Program-made: the position numbers and the translations under genes
Notes under the pieces: generated by a model
The model's database searches: none
The model's input: the letters and a program-made list of their open reading frames with translations, nothing else
What the model was told of the DNA's origin: nothing
Part shown: positions 1-8,301 of the stretch, piece by piece
Position numbering within the stretch: the stretch's first letter is position 1
Layout: each line of letters begins with the position of its first letter
From: Lachnospiraceae bacterium
Lineage (GTDB): Bacteria > Bacillota > Clostridia > Lachnospirales > Lachnospiraceae
DNA: 34,499 nt
Reading direction: 5' to 3'
NCBI GenBank assembly: GCA_029063085.1
Contig: JAIDOW010000090.1
Location: 1 to 34,499, forward strand

Positions 1-22
1 GGGTGAAATCACTGCCGGCTGC

Positions 23-985
23 TTAGCTGGCGGATTGTCTCATTTTAATTTGTGCTAAATCTTGACATAGGACCATACCACCATTTGTAGGAGTCACCCC
101 ATATTCATCAGCAACACTTCCTGCTATATCCTTCGCTGTTTCTTTCACTGCATTTTTTGCTGCCTCTTTTTTAGCGGCATTGGCGGCTTCTTTTGCCGTC
201 TCTGCTTCCTTTTTGGCGACTTCTGCTGTTTCTTTTGCTCTCTCTGCCCTTCTTGCCTTTTTGGCGGTTTTTGCAGATTTTCTTGCCGCTCTCGACTTGC
301 TGGCCGCCCTTCTTGCCTTATCTGCTGCCTTTTCTGCCTGCTTTGCCGCTTTTGTCGCTTTCTGTGTTGCTTCTTTTGCCGCCGTAGATGCTACCTTTGC
401 AGCCTTGATACCTTTAGCTATATTCCTTGCCAGAGCAAAAACAGATACCAAATCCATTGCAAGAAATATAAAGTCCACTAGGACACCCATTATTTCATCA
501 ACGGTAAAGGGAGACCCATCATCATGCTTATCACACAACCTTTTTACATCTTTAATAATCTGTCTCATATCTGCAATACAATTTAGTCCCGGAATAAAAC
601 CCAATATTGTCCAGATCATCTCTTCTGTTTCATTTTCTTCCGATTCAGCTTTATCTTCAGACCCGTCAGTTCCCTCATCTCCTGATTTATCATCTGTTGT
701 GTTCTGCACTACACTTTCCTTCGTTATATTCTTTTCTGCGGTTTCATACTGAACAATAACTTCATTCAGCTTTGAAGAAAATAATACGAGATTAGTACTC
801 TCTGTTCTTACATCCTTAGATATAGTTTGTAATGTTTTCTTAATGGAAGCCGTTGAACGATCCAGTGATATTTGTGTAGCAATTTTATCAATTTCTTCTA
901 CATACTTACTTAATGTTTGAGCTTCCTGACTCATCGTTTCACACTCATTTTTTAATGCCCTTGTATGTATCGTAAAACTTGCCAT
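23..985 (-). CDS. Putative type VII secretion effector (WXG/pre-toxin-like)
   Basis: A 320-residue protein. Residues 1-90 are predicted helical without cysteine-rich or enzymatic motifs, like the N-terminal targeting region of WXG100/LXG-type T7SS substrates. Residues 91-122 form a Ser/Glu/Asp-rich acidic linker. Residues 123-195 are hydrophobic (IPGLNCIADMRQIIKDVK, then DFIFLAMDLVSVFALA) and resemble the pre-toxin segments that precede toxin domains. Residues 196-300 are a long Ala/Lys/Glu-rich helical, probably coiled-coil stretch. The C-terminal 20 residues show no recognised toxin fold. It lies 14 bp downstream of a DUF4176 gene, the usual companion of exported LXG-type proteins. The start has an AGGAGG-type site just upstream. 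No toxin activity can be assigned. It could be a non-toxic structural substrate, or the toxin or immunity gene may lie beyond the left edge. Family assignment is inference. Confidence 0.55.
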   Translation of the reverse strand: MASFTIHTRALKNECETMSQEAQTLSKYVEEIDKIATQISLDRSTASIKKTLQTISKDVRTESTNLVLFSSKLNEVIVQYETAEKNITKESVVQNTTDDKSGDEGTDGSEDKAESEENETEEMIWTILGFIPGLNCIADMRQIIKDVKRLCDKHDDGSPFTVDEIMGVLVDFIFLAMDLVSVFALARNIAKGIKAAKVASTAAKEATQKATKAAKQAEKAADKARRAASKSRAARKSAKTAKKARRAERAKETAEVAKKEAETAKEAANAAKKEAAKNAVKETAKDIAGSVADEYGVTPTNGGMVLCQDLAQIKMRQSAS

Positions 986-999
986 AATATCCTCCTTTT

Positions 1000-1290
1000 C
1001 TATTCCTCATCCTCGTTTCCGTTTTTCAATTCATCAACTATCAGAAGTCTTTGATGTATCTCATCCAAATCCTGATAACCCAAAAAGTAAACCATTAATA
1101 TATTATCTGCATCAAACAATAGCACATCTTCATTATCTATTCCTTTGGGATAAACGCAGCCAAGGTAATCATATTCCACTTGCTCTTCCAAATCAATCTG
1201 TTGCCTGCCGCATATCATTATTTTCTCTTTCTTGTTTACTAATTGAACAACTGTGCCAATTGGTAATAACTTTTTCGTAATATTATTCAT
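1000..1290 (-). CDS. DUF4176 domain protein (T7SS-associated)
   Basis: A 96-residue protein with the typical DUF4176 pattern: an opening LLPIGTVVQL, a MICGRQ strand, YDYLGCVYPKG in the middle and a closing VYFLGYQDLDE. This family is found in LXG/T7SS substrate loci, where members are thought to help target substrates for export. That function is known from the family and is not visible in the sequence. It is the first gene of a two-gene unit with the putative effector downstream. The start ATG is preceded by AAGGAGAG at good spacing. A possible -10 (TACAAT on the minus strand, 1337-1342) with no good -35, and a tandem repeat at 1387-1426, lie upstream and may control the unit. Confidence 0.8.
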   Translation of the reverse strand: MNNITKKLLPIGTVVQLVNKKEKIMICGRQQIDLEEQVEYDYLGCVYPKGIDNEDVLLFDADNILMVYFLGYQDLDEIHQRLLIVDELKNGNEDEE

Positions 1291-1386
1291 TTCTCATCTC
1301 TCCTTTTCTGTGTGATTTTTATAGATGTTTTACACTATTGTATGTACCATATATATCATATTTTTAAGCTTATGATTCATTTTGCA

Positions 1387-1426
1387 GACGAATAACCAGT
1401 TTTTCGGATGAATAACCAGTTTTACG
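1387..1426. repeat. Two-copy 20-bp tandem repeat, VirR/LytTR-box-like
   Basis: Two adjacent 20-bp copies (1387-1406 and 1407-1426) share the core GAATAACCAGTTTT and differ at two positions. On the plus strand each contains CCAGTTTT(T/A)CG, close to the C. perfringens VirR box CCAGTTNTNCAC. On the minus strand each reads CTGGTTATTC. The pair lies about 45-85 bp upstream of a possible -10 for the DUF4176/effector unit, a plausible distance for activator sites. The binding role is inference. Confidence 0.45.
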
Positions 1427-1566
1427 CCCTTTCTGCAACATTTGGGAATGAATGGGGCTATCACAATCTATTATTATGTTGTTGCAAAGTACTTAATTTG
1501 ATGATATTTCACAGTTAATCAGATTCACCAAACATGGGCTAACAAAATTTCTGTATGGGGAATTTA

Positions 1567-1600
1567 AAAAACGGTATAGCCACCTGACCATACCGCATTT
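1567..1600 (-). terminator. Terminator of the sigma/ABC operon
   Basis: On the minus strand an inverted repeat (CGGTAT/ATACCG, 1572-1577 with 1590-1595, 12-nt loop) is followed by TTTTTT. Flanking A/T pairs extend the stem. It sits about 80 bp after the permease stop codon. Confidence 0.65.
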
Positions 1601-1678
1601 AATATAAAATTGCCCTCGTTCCTCCACTCTTCTATATGAAAAAGACAATTTTTTCCTTTATTGCTCCAGTATTTCTAC

Positions 1679-2905
1679 CTACTTCACCTCCGCCTGCCGG
1701 TACACCTGATAAATAACCGGGCAAAGGATAACAGACAAGACCGTGTAAACCGGAAATAGTATACTCAGTGTCCCGGTCACTTTTCCGCCAATCTCCACCA
1801 GACTAAACGTTTTCACTACTGCATCAAGCTCCATCAGTCTGTCCGGCAAAGCAGCCAGAATCTGGTTTAAAAGATGATGATTTCCCCCGCTTAAAAAAGA
1901 CGGTATGAGCAAAAGGATAAATGGAATCATTACCGAAATCACCGCAGATTTTGTCTTTGCCGATACCAGCATGGTCAGCAGTGAGATGAACAACGTACCA
2001 AGATAGCCGCCAAACAGAATCAGCAGATACCTTTGTAAAAAAGTAATATTGTAAAAGCTTTTCCAGCCACCTAAGCTGATCTGAATCATGCAGTCTGCAC
2101 CGTCTGTACCAAGAGCTCCCAATACGATCGCAGAATATACGAGCATGACACCCCAGTAAATTCCTGTTACAATGACCAATCCCGCTGCAAGCTTTGCCAT
2201 CACTCCCTTCCTGCGTCCATGATAAGCAGAAAAGAAAATGGAATCCGCTTTTAATTTTGTCTCATTGGAAAATATCCCTGCCAGTAAAAACCCGAAAATC
2301 AGGCACATCAGCATAATAATGATGGACATATTATATGTAGCCTGATACCACCCTGTAAAATCATCATATTTTAATGGTACTTCCATATCAGCATACTGTT
2401 CTATTAAAAACTGCTTTTCCTTTTCAGAAAACTGCTCCGCCTCCGGGGAAGCAAGATATTCCTTTAAGCTTTCCGTCCGGTTGGAATAAAAACTTCCTGC
2501 GTCCTCCGGTTTCAGATAATCTATCATATAATAATCATGTTCCTGAAATCCACCATACGAATTGGCGATCATGCTGCGGATATCCTGAAGTCCCTGCCCC
2601 TGACTGTACGCAACCTCTTTTTGCTGCATATCCCTTGAACGTGCCTCCGGAGTTGCCTGAATCCTCGCATTTTCTGCTATCGCCTCCTTAAGTCTTTCTT
2701 CCGTAAGCTGCCCTGCCCACTCCTTTTTCATCTCTTTTAATTTGTGGGCAGCTGAAATCCCATACTCCTTATTCCCTTCCTCATTTACGTATTCCACATG
2801 AACGGCAAAACCAGTCATTAATCCCAGCAAAACCAATATAAGCAAAACGGCTATCTTATTGCTTGTCTTGGAAAACACCTTTTTAATCTCATAATATACC
2901 ATCAT
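1679..2905 (-). CDS. ABC transporter permease (ABC-2 type)
   Basis: About 408 residues. There is one membrane segment near the N-terminus (IAVLLILVLLGLMTGF), then a roughly 150-residue polar, probably extracellular region, then about five hydrophobic segments in the second half (IIIMLMCLIFGFLLAGIF, LVIVTGIYWGVMLVYSAIVL, YLLILFGGYLGTLFISLLTML, IPFILLLIPSFL and a last one near the C-terminus). This layout is typical of ABC-2 permeases paired with the ATPase directly upstream. Start choice: the longest frame begins at 2944, but GGAGG abuts that ATG with no spacing, whereas tandem ATGs at 2905/2902 follow GGGTGAAG. The gene therefore overlaps the ATPase gene by about 15 bp, suggesting translational coupling. 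The substrate is unknown; peptide, antibiotic or envelope-stress cargo are all possible. Confidence 0.8.
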   Translation of the reverse strand: MMVYYEIKKVFSKTSNKIAVLLILVLLGLMTGFAVHVEYVNEEGNKEYGISAAHKLKEMKKEWAGQLTEERLKEAIAENARIQATPEARSRDMQQKEVAYSQGQGLQDIRSMIANSYGGFQEHDYYMIDYLKPEDAGSFYSNRTESLKEYLASPEAEQFSEKEKQFLIEQYADMEVPLKYDDFTGWYQATYNMSIIIMLMCLIFGFLLAGIFSNETKLKADSIFFSAYHGRRKGVMAKLAAGLVIVTGIYWGVMLVYSAIVLGALGTDGADCMIQISLGGWKSFYNITFLQRYLLILFGGYLGTLFISLLTMLVSAKTKSAVISVMIPFILLLIPSFLSGGNHHLLNQILAALPDRLMELDAVVKTFSLVEIGGKVTGTLSILFPVYTVLSVILCPVIYQVYRQAEVK

Positions 2906-3776
2906 CTTCACCCGCTTTCTCACCAAAGTAATATAAAAATACATCCTCCAAGGTTACTTCTTCCTCCACTGCATCCGGATTCGGCATCTGTTCCGATAAG
3001 ATTCTAAGCTGCACACCCTCCGGAAGTGTTTTCACATTGGTACACTGGTACCGCTTTAAATATCCATCTGCCTCTGTTTTCCCTACTCTCACGTTCCATA
3101 CCTTTTCCGGAATGGATGAAACCAGCTCATATACTGTACCAGAATGAGCAAATTCCCCATTCCTCATCAATAAAATTTCGTTTGCAATATACTCCACATC
3201 GGAAACAATATGAGTGGATAACAGAACAATCCTATCCTCTGACAGTTCGCTGATCAGATTCCGGAACCTAATCCTTTCATTGGGGTCTAAGCCTGCTGTC
3301 GGCTCATCTAAAATCAAAATACGGGGATCATTTAACATTGCCTGGGCAATTCCCGCCCTCCGCTTCATTCCACCTGAAAGCTTCTTCATTTTTTTATTCT
3401 TTGCCTTAATGAGACCTACCTTTTCTAGCAGCTCCCTTACCTGCTTGCGCGCTACTGCTGATGGAAGTCCCTTGATGGATGCAATATACATCAGATAATC
3501 CTGTACCGTAAAATCCGGATAATATCCAAAATCCTGCGGCAGATACCCTAAGATTTTCCTGTACTCCCCATCCATCTCAAAAATATCCCTTCCATCATAG
3601 GTAATCTTTCCCTCGGACGGCTTTAATAATGTACATAACATCCTCATGGCAGTGGTTTTCCCCGCTCCATTTACTCCCAAAAGACCGTACACACCGTTAT
3701 GCATGGTATAGCTTATGCCGGACACAGCCTTAAATCTATTAAATTCTTTTGTCACATGTTCCAGTTTTAATTCCAT
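2889..3776 (-). CDS. ABC transporter ATP-binding protein
   Basis: A 295-residue ABC ATPase with a full motif set: Walker A GVNGAGKT (34-41), Q-loop Gln80, signature LSGGM (132-136), Walker B ILILDE (152-157) and H-loop His188. The roughly 80-residue C-terminal extension is usual for ATPases serving ABC-2 permeases. It would power the adjacent permease at the cytoplasmic membrane. The gene overlaps both neighbours (10 bp with the membrane protein upstream, about 15 bp with the permease). A GGGAGG site lies about 10 nt before the start, within the upstream gene. Cargo cannot be deduced. Confidence 0.92.
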   Translation of the reverse strand: MELKLEHVTKEFNRFKAVSGISYTMHNGVYGLLGVNGAGKTTAMRMLCTLLKPSEGKITYDGRDIFEMDGEYRKILGYLPQDFGYYPDFTVQDYLMYIASIKGLPSAVARKQVRELLEKVGLIKAKNKKMKKLSGGMKRRAGIAQAMLNDPRILILDEPTAGLDPNERIRFRNLISELSEDRIVLLSTHIVSDVEYIANEILLMRNGEFAHSGTVYELVSSIPEKVWNVRVGKTEADGYLKRYQCTNVKTLPEGVQLRILSEQMPNPDAVEEEVTLEDVFLYYFGEKAGEDDGIL

Positions 3777-4585
3777 ATCGGATTTACCTCCCAGTAATTT
3801 TCACATTTTTTAAACACCTGCCAGATAACAAGCAGCAGATACACAATGGACATCATAAACAGTCCTGCCCATATCGGCATTACCAGAGACTCATACAGCA
3901 TTTCGTTGAAAACAACCCATCCCCAGACCACACTCCACAGTAAAGAAAGTGCCATCGCCAGATATTCTGAATTTACCCATCTGCTGTATAACAGGCGAAA
4001 ACAGATACAGCAGGTCACATTGAACGGAAGAAAAAACTGAACCAGTACTTCCTTTATCGTAATCTGCACGGAAACAGACACTATACCGAAAAACAGGCTT
4101 AACATCAATATGTCTGCCATCGCAAACAGCAGCATTCTTGCCGCATAGATCTGACGCAGGGAAAAATAGGCTGCCCCTTCTATTTCCATGGAATCATGAC
4201 TACGGTTCTTCCATAACTCCGGTATCAGTAAAATAACAAACACCACAGCCAGAACTCCCATTCCCCTGAATACATACACATTATTTTGAACTGAGCACAA
4301 AATCTTCCACAAAATCAGCAGAACCAGCCCCTGGCACAGCCACCATCTTTTCCTGATATAAGCCATCTGCCCGAATAGAAATTCAAAATGTGATACATTA
4401 TATTTTTTTGCATTTGCATAAAATGCCGTCTTCGCCCTTGACAGCGTCTGCGTTATCTCTTCTTCCTCCACAGACACTTTCCGGCTCTCTCCGCATTCAA
4501 ATAGTTTCTTCTCTAATTCCTGTTCCATAAACCGTTTGTGCTTTCTCTCCTGCCCCAGCGTTACATTTTTCTGGAATTCTGTCAT
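3767..4585 (-). CDS. Membrane protein of the ECF/ABC operon, possible anti-sigma factor
   Basis: A 272-residue protein I do not recognise as a named family. Residues 1-80 are charged and soluble (EQELEKKLFE, VEEEEITQTLSRAK). About six hydrophobic segments follow (near 83-98, 105-122, 148-172, 178-196, 210-226 and 238-260). No zinc anti-sigma HxxxCxxC motif is seen. It overlaps the sigma-factor gene by 4 bp (ATGA) and the ATPase gene by 10 bp, so all four genes are probably made together. A cytosolic N-terminal region plus membrane domain, directly after an ECF sigma factor, fits a membrane sensor or anti-sigma factor. It could equally be a second transporter subunit. The role is inference from position. 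Confidence 0.65.
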   Translation of the reverse strand: MTEFQKNVTLGQERKHKRFMEQELEKKLFECGESRKVSVEEEEITQTLSRAKTAFYANAKKYNVSHFEFLFGQMAYIRKRWWLCQGLVLLILWKILCSVQNNVYVFRGMGVLAVVFVILLIPELWKNRSHDSMEIEGAAYFSLRQIYAARMLLFAMADILMLSLFFGIVSVSVQITIKEVLVQFFLPFNVTCCICFRLLYSRWVNSEYLAMALSLLWSVVWGWVVFNEMLYESLVMPIWAGLFMMSIVYLLLVIWQVFKKCENYWEVNPIWN

Positions 4586-5100
4586 ATCCCTTCCTCCTCT
4601 CCTAACAAAGTCCTCAACTGTTCCTTCGCCTTTTTCATCCTATATTTTACTAACGGAAGCCCAATCTGTAGGATTTGTGCTATTTCTTTTAATTTAATTC
4701 CCTGAAAATAATACAGAATCACCACTTCCGATAACTCATCCGGCAGTCTCCCCACTGCTGTTTCCACATCCAGCTGATTCGGAATCTCTTCTATCGGATT
4801 TTCTTCCTGTTCCGGCAGTTCCCCCATTGCCAGCTCTGTTTTTTTCTGATAAAAGCTTTTACACAAATTGCCTGCAATAACATACAGATAGTTTACTGTC
4901 TTTCCCATGTAACGGTATTCGGGCAGCCTTCCAAAAAATCTCTCAAAGGTTTCCTGGGTAATGTCTTTTGCGTATTCCCTGTCCTCGATATGATATCTGC
5001 AATACTTTAAAACGACCGGATAATACTGCTGCACAAAGCATTCCATAGCTTCTTCGTCTCCGTTTTTCATTTTCCGTATCAGGAAAAAATCCTTGTCCAT
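4582..5100 (-). CDS. ECF-type RNA polymerase sigma factor
   Basis: 172 residues. Region 2 (about 20-90) has DITQETFERFFGRLPEYR, the core-binding and -10 recognition region. A Glu-rich linker follows, then region 4 (about 115-165) with LPDELSEVVILYYFQGIKLKEI and the recognition helix LPLVKYRMKKAKEQL. The length is typical of group IV (ECF) sigma factors. It heads a four-gene overlapping operon with a membrane protein and an ABC transporter, so it probably directs their expression and perhaps other envelope-stress genes. The start has AGGAGG about 4-8 nt upstream. The promoter in front reads as a vegetative sigma-A type, suggesting constitutive supply with post-translational control, although autoregulation is not excluded. 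Confidence 0.92.
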   Translation of the reverse strand: MDKDFFLIRKMKNGDEEAMECFVQQYYPVVLKYCRYHIEDREYAKDITQETFERFFGRLPEYRYMGKTVNYLYVIAGNLCKSFYQKKTELAMGELPEQEENPIEEIPNQLDVETAVGRLPDELSEVVILYYFQGIKLKEIAQILQIGLPLVKYRMKKAKEQLRTLLGEEEGI

Positions 5101-5133
5101 GTTCTCCTCCTTTCTTCCCTATTGAAAGTACTT

Positions 5134-5162
5134 TCTATATGGTATAACCGAATAAATATCAA
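5134..5162 (-). promoter_or_regulatory. Sigma-A-type promoter of the ECF/ABC operon
   Basis: On the minus strand TTGATA (5157-5162) and TATAGA (5134-5139) are separated by 17 bp, about 35 bp ahead of the sigma-factor start codon. Confidence 0.65.
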
Positions 5163-5179
5163 AAAAGATAGTCTGAATA

Positions 5180-5223
5180 AAAAAACTTATCAATTATCTG
5201 AAAATATTCATCCAATTGATAAG
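5180..5223 (-). terminator. AT-rich terminator after the SDR gene
   Basis: A perfect 10-bp inverted repeat (CTTATCAATT/AATTGATAAG, 5186-5195 with 5214-5223) is followed on the minus strand by TTTTTTTATT. It separates the SDR gene from the sigma operon. Confidence 0.7.
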
Positions 5224-5310
5224 CCTTCATTATTATGCTGTTTTATTTTACATGGAATATATATTATTCCCTGTATTATTTTAACTCCTCCGTTTCGGCA
5301 GTCTGATATC

Positions 5311-6075
5311 TCATGCCCTTTCTTCATGCTTTTGCTGCTTGGCAGCCAGCCGTACATAGATATTTCCCGGCAGAAATTTCCCAAAATACATGGCCAATTT
5401 CATAATAAATGCAGGGATAATGACGACCTTCCTCCTTGCCATCTTATTTAGTGCATACCTCACACAGTATCCTGCACTGATCCCCCTCATCAGGAATTTA
5501 ACGTTTGCAACGTGATTAAATTCCGTATTCACCGGACCTGGACACAGACATCCTACATATACATGGCTCCCACACTCCCGCAGTTCCTCGGCTACTGCTC
5601 TTGTAAAGCTTGTTACATATGCTTTGGTGGCATAATATGTCGCCATATAGGGTCCCGCAGGCATCAGTCCTGCACAGGAAGCAACATTCAAAATATATCC
5701 GGAATCTCTTTTTTGCATTTTCTGAAGGATACGTTTGGTGAAAAAGTGAACTGCCTTGATATTTAACTGAATCATATCCATTTCCTTATCCAGTGATGTC
5801 TTTGTGAATCTGCCGCAATCACCGAACCCCGCATTATTGATGAATATATCGATTTCCTTATCCTTTATCAAATCGTATACTCTTGTGCACTCGGACTCTC
5901 TTGTCAGATCTGCCGCGATCACTTCACACTCTGTTTTCAAATGATCTGCCAGCTTTTGCAGGCGTTCCTTTCGTCTGGCGACCAGTATCAGCCGGTATCC
6001 CTTAGCCGATAATCTCTTTGCAAACTCCTCTCCAAGTCCGGCACTTGCTCCAGTAATCACTGCATATTTTTTCAT
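5311..6075 (-). CDS. SDR family NAD(P)-dependent oxidoreductase
   Basis: 254 residues with a classical short-chain dehydrogenase layout: cofactor motif TGASAGLGEEF (8-18), an Arg pair after the second strand (LVARRKER, favouring NADP), NNAG (80-83), catalytic Ser133 and Tyr147-x-x-x-Lys151, and the CPGPVNTEF loop. The C-terminal 40 residues are basic and hydrophobic (VVIIPAFIMKLAMYFGKFLP), as in DltE/YqjQ-like SDRs that sit near membranes. The substrate is unknown. It is the last gene before a terminator and lies 136 bp downstream of the MBL-fold gene. A GGCAGGTG site precedes the ATG. Confidence 0.88.
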   Translation of the reverse strand: MKKYAVITGASAGLGEEFAKRLSAKGYRLILVARRKERLQKLADHLKTECEVIAADLTRESECTRVYDLIKDKEIDIFINNAGFGDCGRFTKTSLDKEMDMIQLNIKAVHFFTKRILQKMQKRDSGYILNVASCAGLMPAGPYMATYYATKAYVTSFTRAVAEELRECGSHVYVGCLCPGPVNTEFNHVANVKFLMRGISAGYCVRYALNKMARRKVVIIPAFIMKLAMYFGKFLPGNIYVRLAAKQQKHEERA

Positions 6076-6211
6076 ATTACACCTGCCTTTTCTTTCTCAT
6101 TCAACCCCTCCCGCTGCAATCAGCAGGACATCAGCCAGTAACGATTCCCGTTCCATAAATTATCAATCTGTCAAACTCTGTGCATATCCGTATAGGCCTA
6201 GCTTGAAACAA

Positions 6212-7030
6212 TCACAAAATTATATCCCCACTATGGATATATACAAGCTGTTCTCCCAAAATGTTCTTCATCACCTCGTATGGATATTCCCCTGTACAAT
6301 GTCCCGTATAAAAAACAGTTTCCGTTTTTTTAAGTTCTCTTGCAGTTTCTTCTATCAAAGCAACATCTTTTTCCGAATAATCCGTTTTTTTACGCATATG
6401 AAATCCGCTGATGACCATATCCGGATTCCTGCCATAAATAGAATGATACCGTTCCATTATATTCAATATTCCGGTATGGGCACAGCCGGATACCAGTATC
6501 TGTTTTCCTTCCTGTTCAATGACAAGATATTGTTCATGTGAAAAATCATCCTGAATAAAGGTGTCTCCCTGTCTGCATTTTAATTCCAGATTCCCCTCCG
6601 GAAATAATCTCTGTCCTTTCACTCTGCTAAACAAAAACAATTCCGAATCTATCCGGAAATCCCCATCAACCATCTCAATCTGCGGAAGTTCAATAATTCT
6701 TTTGTCAATACCGATATATTTTTCTATCTGTCCGTTTTTATGATAATACGCATCTCCTGCGTTGCTTTGCATATATATGGCAGCCTTGGGATTCCTCTTC
6801 GCAAATTCCAAAATTCCGCCTGCATGGTCATAATGCCCATGACTTAGTATAACCAGGTCTATCCCTGTTAAATCAATTCCCAGATTTTTGGCATTTTTAA
6901 TAAATGCATCTGTAGCACCTGTATCCACTAACAGTTTATGTCGTTTGGTTTCAATATAAAAGCTTAATCCATGTTCAAACAGACAATTATTTTTTCCTTT
7001 CGTATTTTCTATCAGATTCAAGATCTTCAT
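6212..7030 (-). CDS. MBL-fold metallo-hydrolase (COG1237-like)
   Basis: 272 residues. The metal-binding HxHxDH motif is intact (His64, His66, Asp68, His69 in LSHGHYDHAGG), with further ligands plausible in GCAHTG and SGFHM. The ordering LVDTG, SHGHYDHAGG, GCAHTGI, VISGFH and YTGHCTG matches COG1237 proteins, related to the archaeal dihydropterin RFA-P synthase-like group. In Firmicutes these are generic hydrolases of unknown substrate. It overlaps the Gfo/Idh gene by 4 bp (ATGA), so the two are translated together. A metabolic role is likely but cannot be specified. Confidence 0.85.
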   Translation of the reverse strand: MKILNLIENTKGKNNCLFEHGLSFYIETKRHKLLVDTGATDAFIKNAKNLGIDLTGIDLVILSHGHYDHAGGILEFAKRNPKAAIYMQSNAGDAYYHKNGQIEKYIGIDKRIIELPQIEMVDGDFRIDSELFLFSRVKGQRLFPEGNLELKCRQGDTFIQDDFSHEQYLVIEQEGKQILVSGCAHTGILNIMERYHSIYGRNPDMVISGFHMRKKTDYSEKDVALIEETARELKKTETVFYTGHCTGEYPYEVMKNILGEQLVYIHSGDIIL

Positions 7031-8013
7031 GATTCACATTCCCCCGGAAAAGTAATCCCCTGCTGCCACCTGGCCTGTTGCATAATTTGAGCAGCAATCT
7101 GGCTTACTTCCAGCATTTCTTCAGCTTTTACAAAATCTCTTTCTTCTATGATTCTGATAAATTCTCTAAATTCATAAAACAGGCGGTGTTCGTCATGATC
7201 AAACCGGCAGGTCTCACCATTTCCTGCAAGCTCCGTGATCTCATACTCCCTTAACTGGTTTACCGGTCCGTCTATCTTAATATATCCTTTCTCGCCCTGA
7301 ATTGTAGAAACCACAGGCGCCTGACAATCCTTTGCTCCGATTGCCGCTGCTTTAAAGCTGCCGTAATCCAGCATCAACATTCCGCTTGTATCAATATTTC
7401 TTTCCACATTTGCAAGATATTGCACCTTGTCCGGCTTCCCAAAAATCCCTGCGATGGCATGCACATTATAGACATTGATATCCATTAAAGCACCACCTGC
7501 CTTTTTATAATCAAATGCCGGTAGAATCTCTCCCCTTTTAAAAGCATCATATCGGGAAGAATACTGACTGAAATTAAAACTCACAATCTTTATTTTCCCC
7601 AATGATTCCACTTTTTCTTTCAGAGACTGAAATGCAGGAAGATAATGAATATTCATTGCTTCTAAAATAATTACATTTTTTTCATTTGCAAGTTCAATCA
7701 GTTGAGCCAGCTCGTCTGCATTGGCTGCAACAGGCTTTTCTATAATTACATGCTTTCCCTGCTGTAAGGCCTTTTTTGCAAATTCATAATGCAGAAAATT
7801 AGGTAATGCCACATAAACCGTATCAATATCTGTATGTAACATTTCTTCATAATCAAAATAATATCCGTCTAAATGGTACTTACAGCACAAATCCTTTGTT
7901 TTTTCCATAGATTTCTCTGTACCCAAAATATACACCGCCTCCAGATTCAGACGGTTTATCATCTGTAATACTTCCTGTACGATCATTCCCGTACCTAAAA
8001 TTCCTAATTTCAT
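7027..8013 (-). CDS. Gfo/Idh/MocA family oxidoreductase
   Basis: About 328 residues. The N-terminal Rossmann motif GILGTGMIV is followed by the EKPVAAN loop, where the Lys contacts NAD(P) and substrate in this family, then the C-terminal alpha/beta domain (GGALMDINVYNVHAIAGIFG). Such enzymes oxidise or reduce sugars, inositols or related hydroxyl compounds. A frame extends upstream to a TTG at 8028, but GGAGGA at 8021-8026 sits 7 nt before the ATG at 8013, which decides the start. It is first in a two-gene operon with the MBL-fold protein. A paralogous enzyme is encoded at 15894-16916. Confidence 0.88.
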   Translation of the reverse strand: MKLGILGTGMIVQEVLQMINRLNLEAVYILGTEKSMEKTKDLCCKYHLDGYYFDYEEMLHTDIDTVYVALPNFLHYEFAKKALQQGKHVIIEKPVAANADELAQLIELANEKNVIILEAMNIHYLPAFQSLKEKVESLGKIKIVSFNFSQYSSRYDAFKRGEILPAFDYKKAGGALMDINVYNVHAIAGIFGKPDKVQYLANVERNIDTSGMLMLDYGSFKAAAIGAKDCQAPVVSTIQGEKGYIKIDGPVNQLREYEITELAGNGETCRFDHDEHRLFYEFREFIRIIEERDFVKAEEMLEVSQIAAQIMQQARWQQGITFPGECES

Positions 8014-8222
8014 ATGGATATCCTCCAAATTTTATACTAATTTTCGTACATACGATGCCTAAATCAGACACATATTCGTTATAGATAAGCGCCATATCTT
8101 ATAAACCACTTGCTGCTACCTTATTTGCCCTTGATTCCCCTATCAGTTGTTTTTTATGATACCATTTTCTTATAAAAAAGTAAATTTATACCCAGAGAAT
8201 TTCCCTGGATTTTTAACATTAA

Positions 8223-8252
8223 TTTCCAAAAATTGATTTCTTATGCTATAAT
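8223..8252 (+). promoter_or_regulatory. Extended -10 promoter of the hydrogenase-MCP gene
   Basis: TGCTATAAT (extended -10, hexamer 8247-8252) with a weak -35 TTTCCA (8223-8228) at 18-bp spacing. The start codon lies 50 bp downstream, with a GAGGTGAG ribosome binding site. Confidence 0.6.
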
Positions 8253-8301
8253 GCTATTATCAAGGGGTTTTAACAATAGCAAAATTATATGAGGTGAGAG
8301 T

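Larger units (their letters stand above)
1291..1678. other. 388-bp intergenic region
   Basis: No coding region is supported here. It holds the leader and promoter region of the minus-strand DUF4176 gene (about 1291-1380), the 20-bp tandem repeat at 1387-1426, and the terminator of the ABC operon at 1567-1600. The stretch from 1430 to 1560 shows nothing recognisable. Confidence 0.6.

Noticed and set aside
180-752. Long plus-strand open frames opposite the T7SS-type gene
   Set aside because: They mirror the Ala/Lys-rich low-complexity region of the minus-strand gene; the translations are Ala/Ser/Phe or Leu-Pro rich with no ribosome binding site.
8191-8208. Short inverted repeat (CCAG/CTGG) upstream of the hydrogenase-MCP promoter
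   Set aside because: The stem is only four or five base pairs with an imperfect interior, too weak to call an operator.
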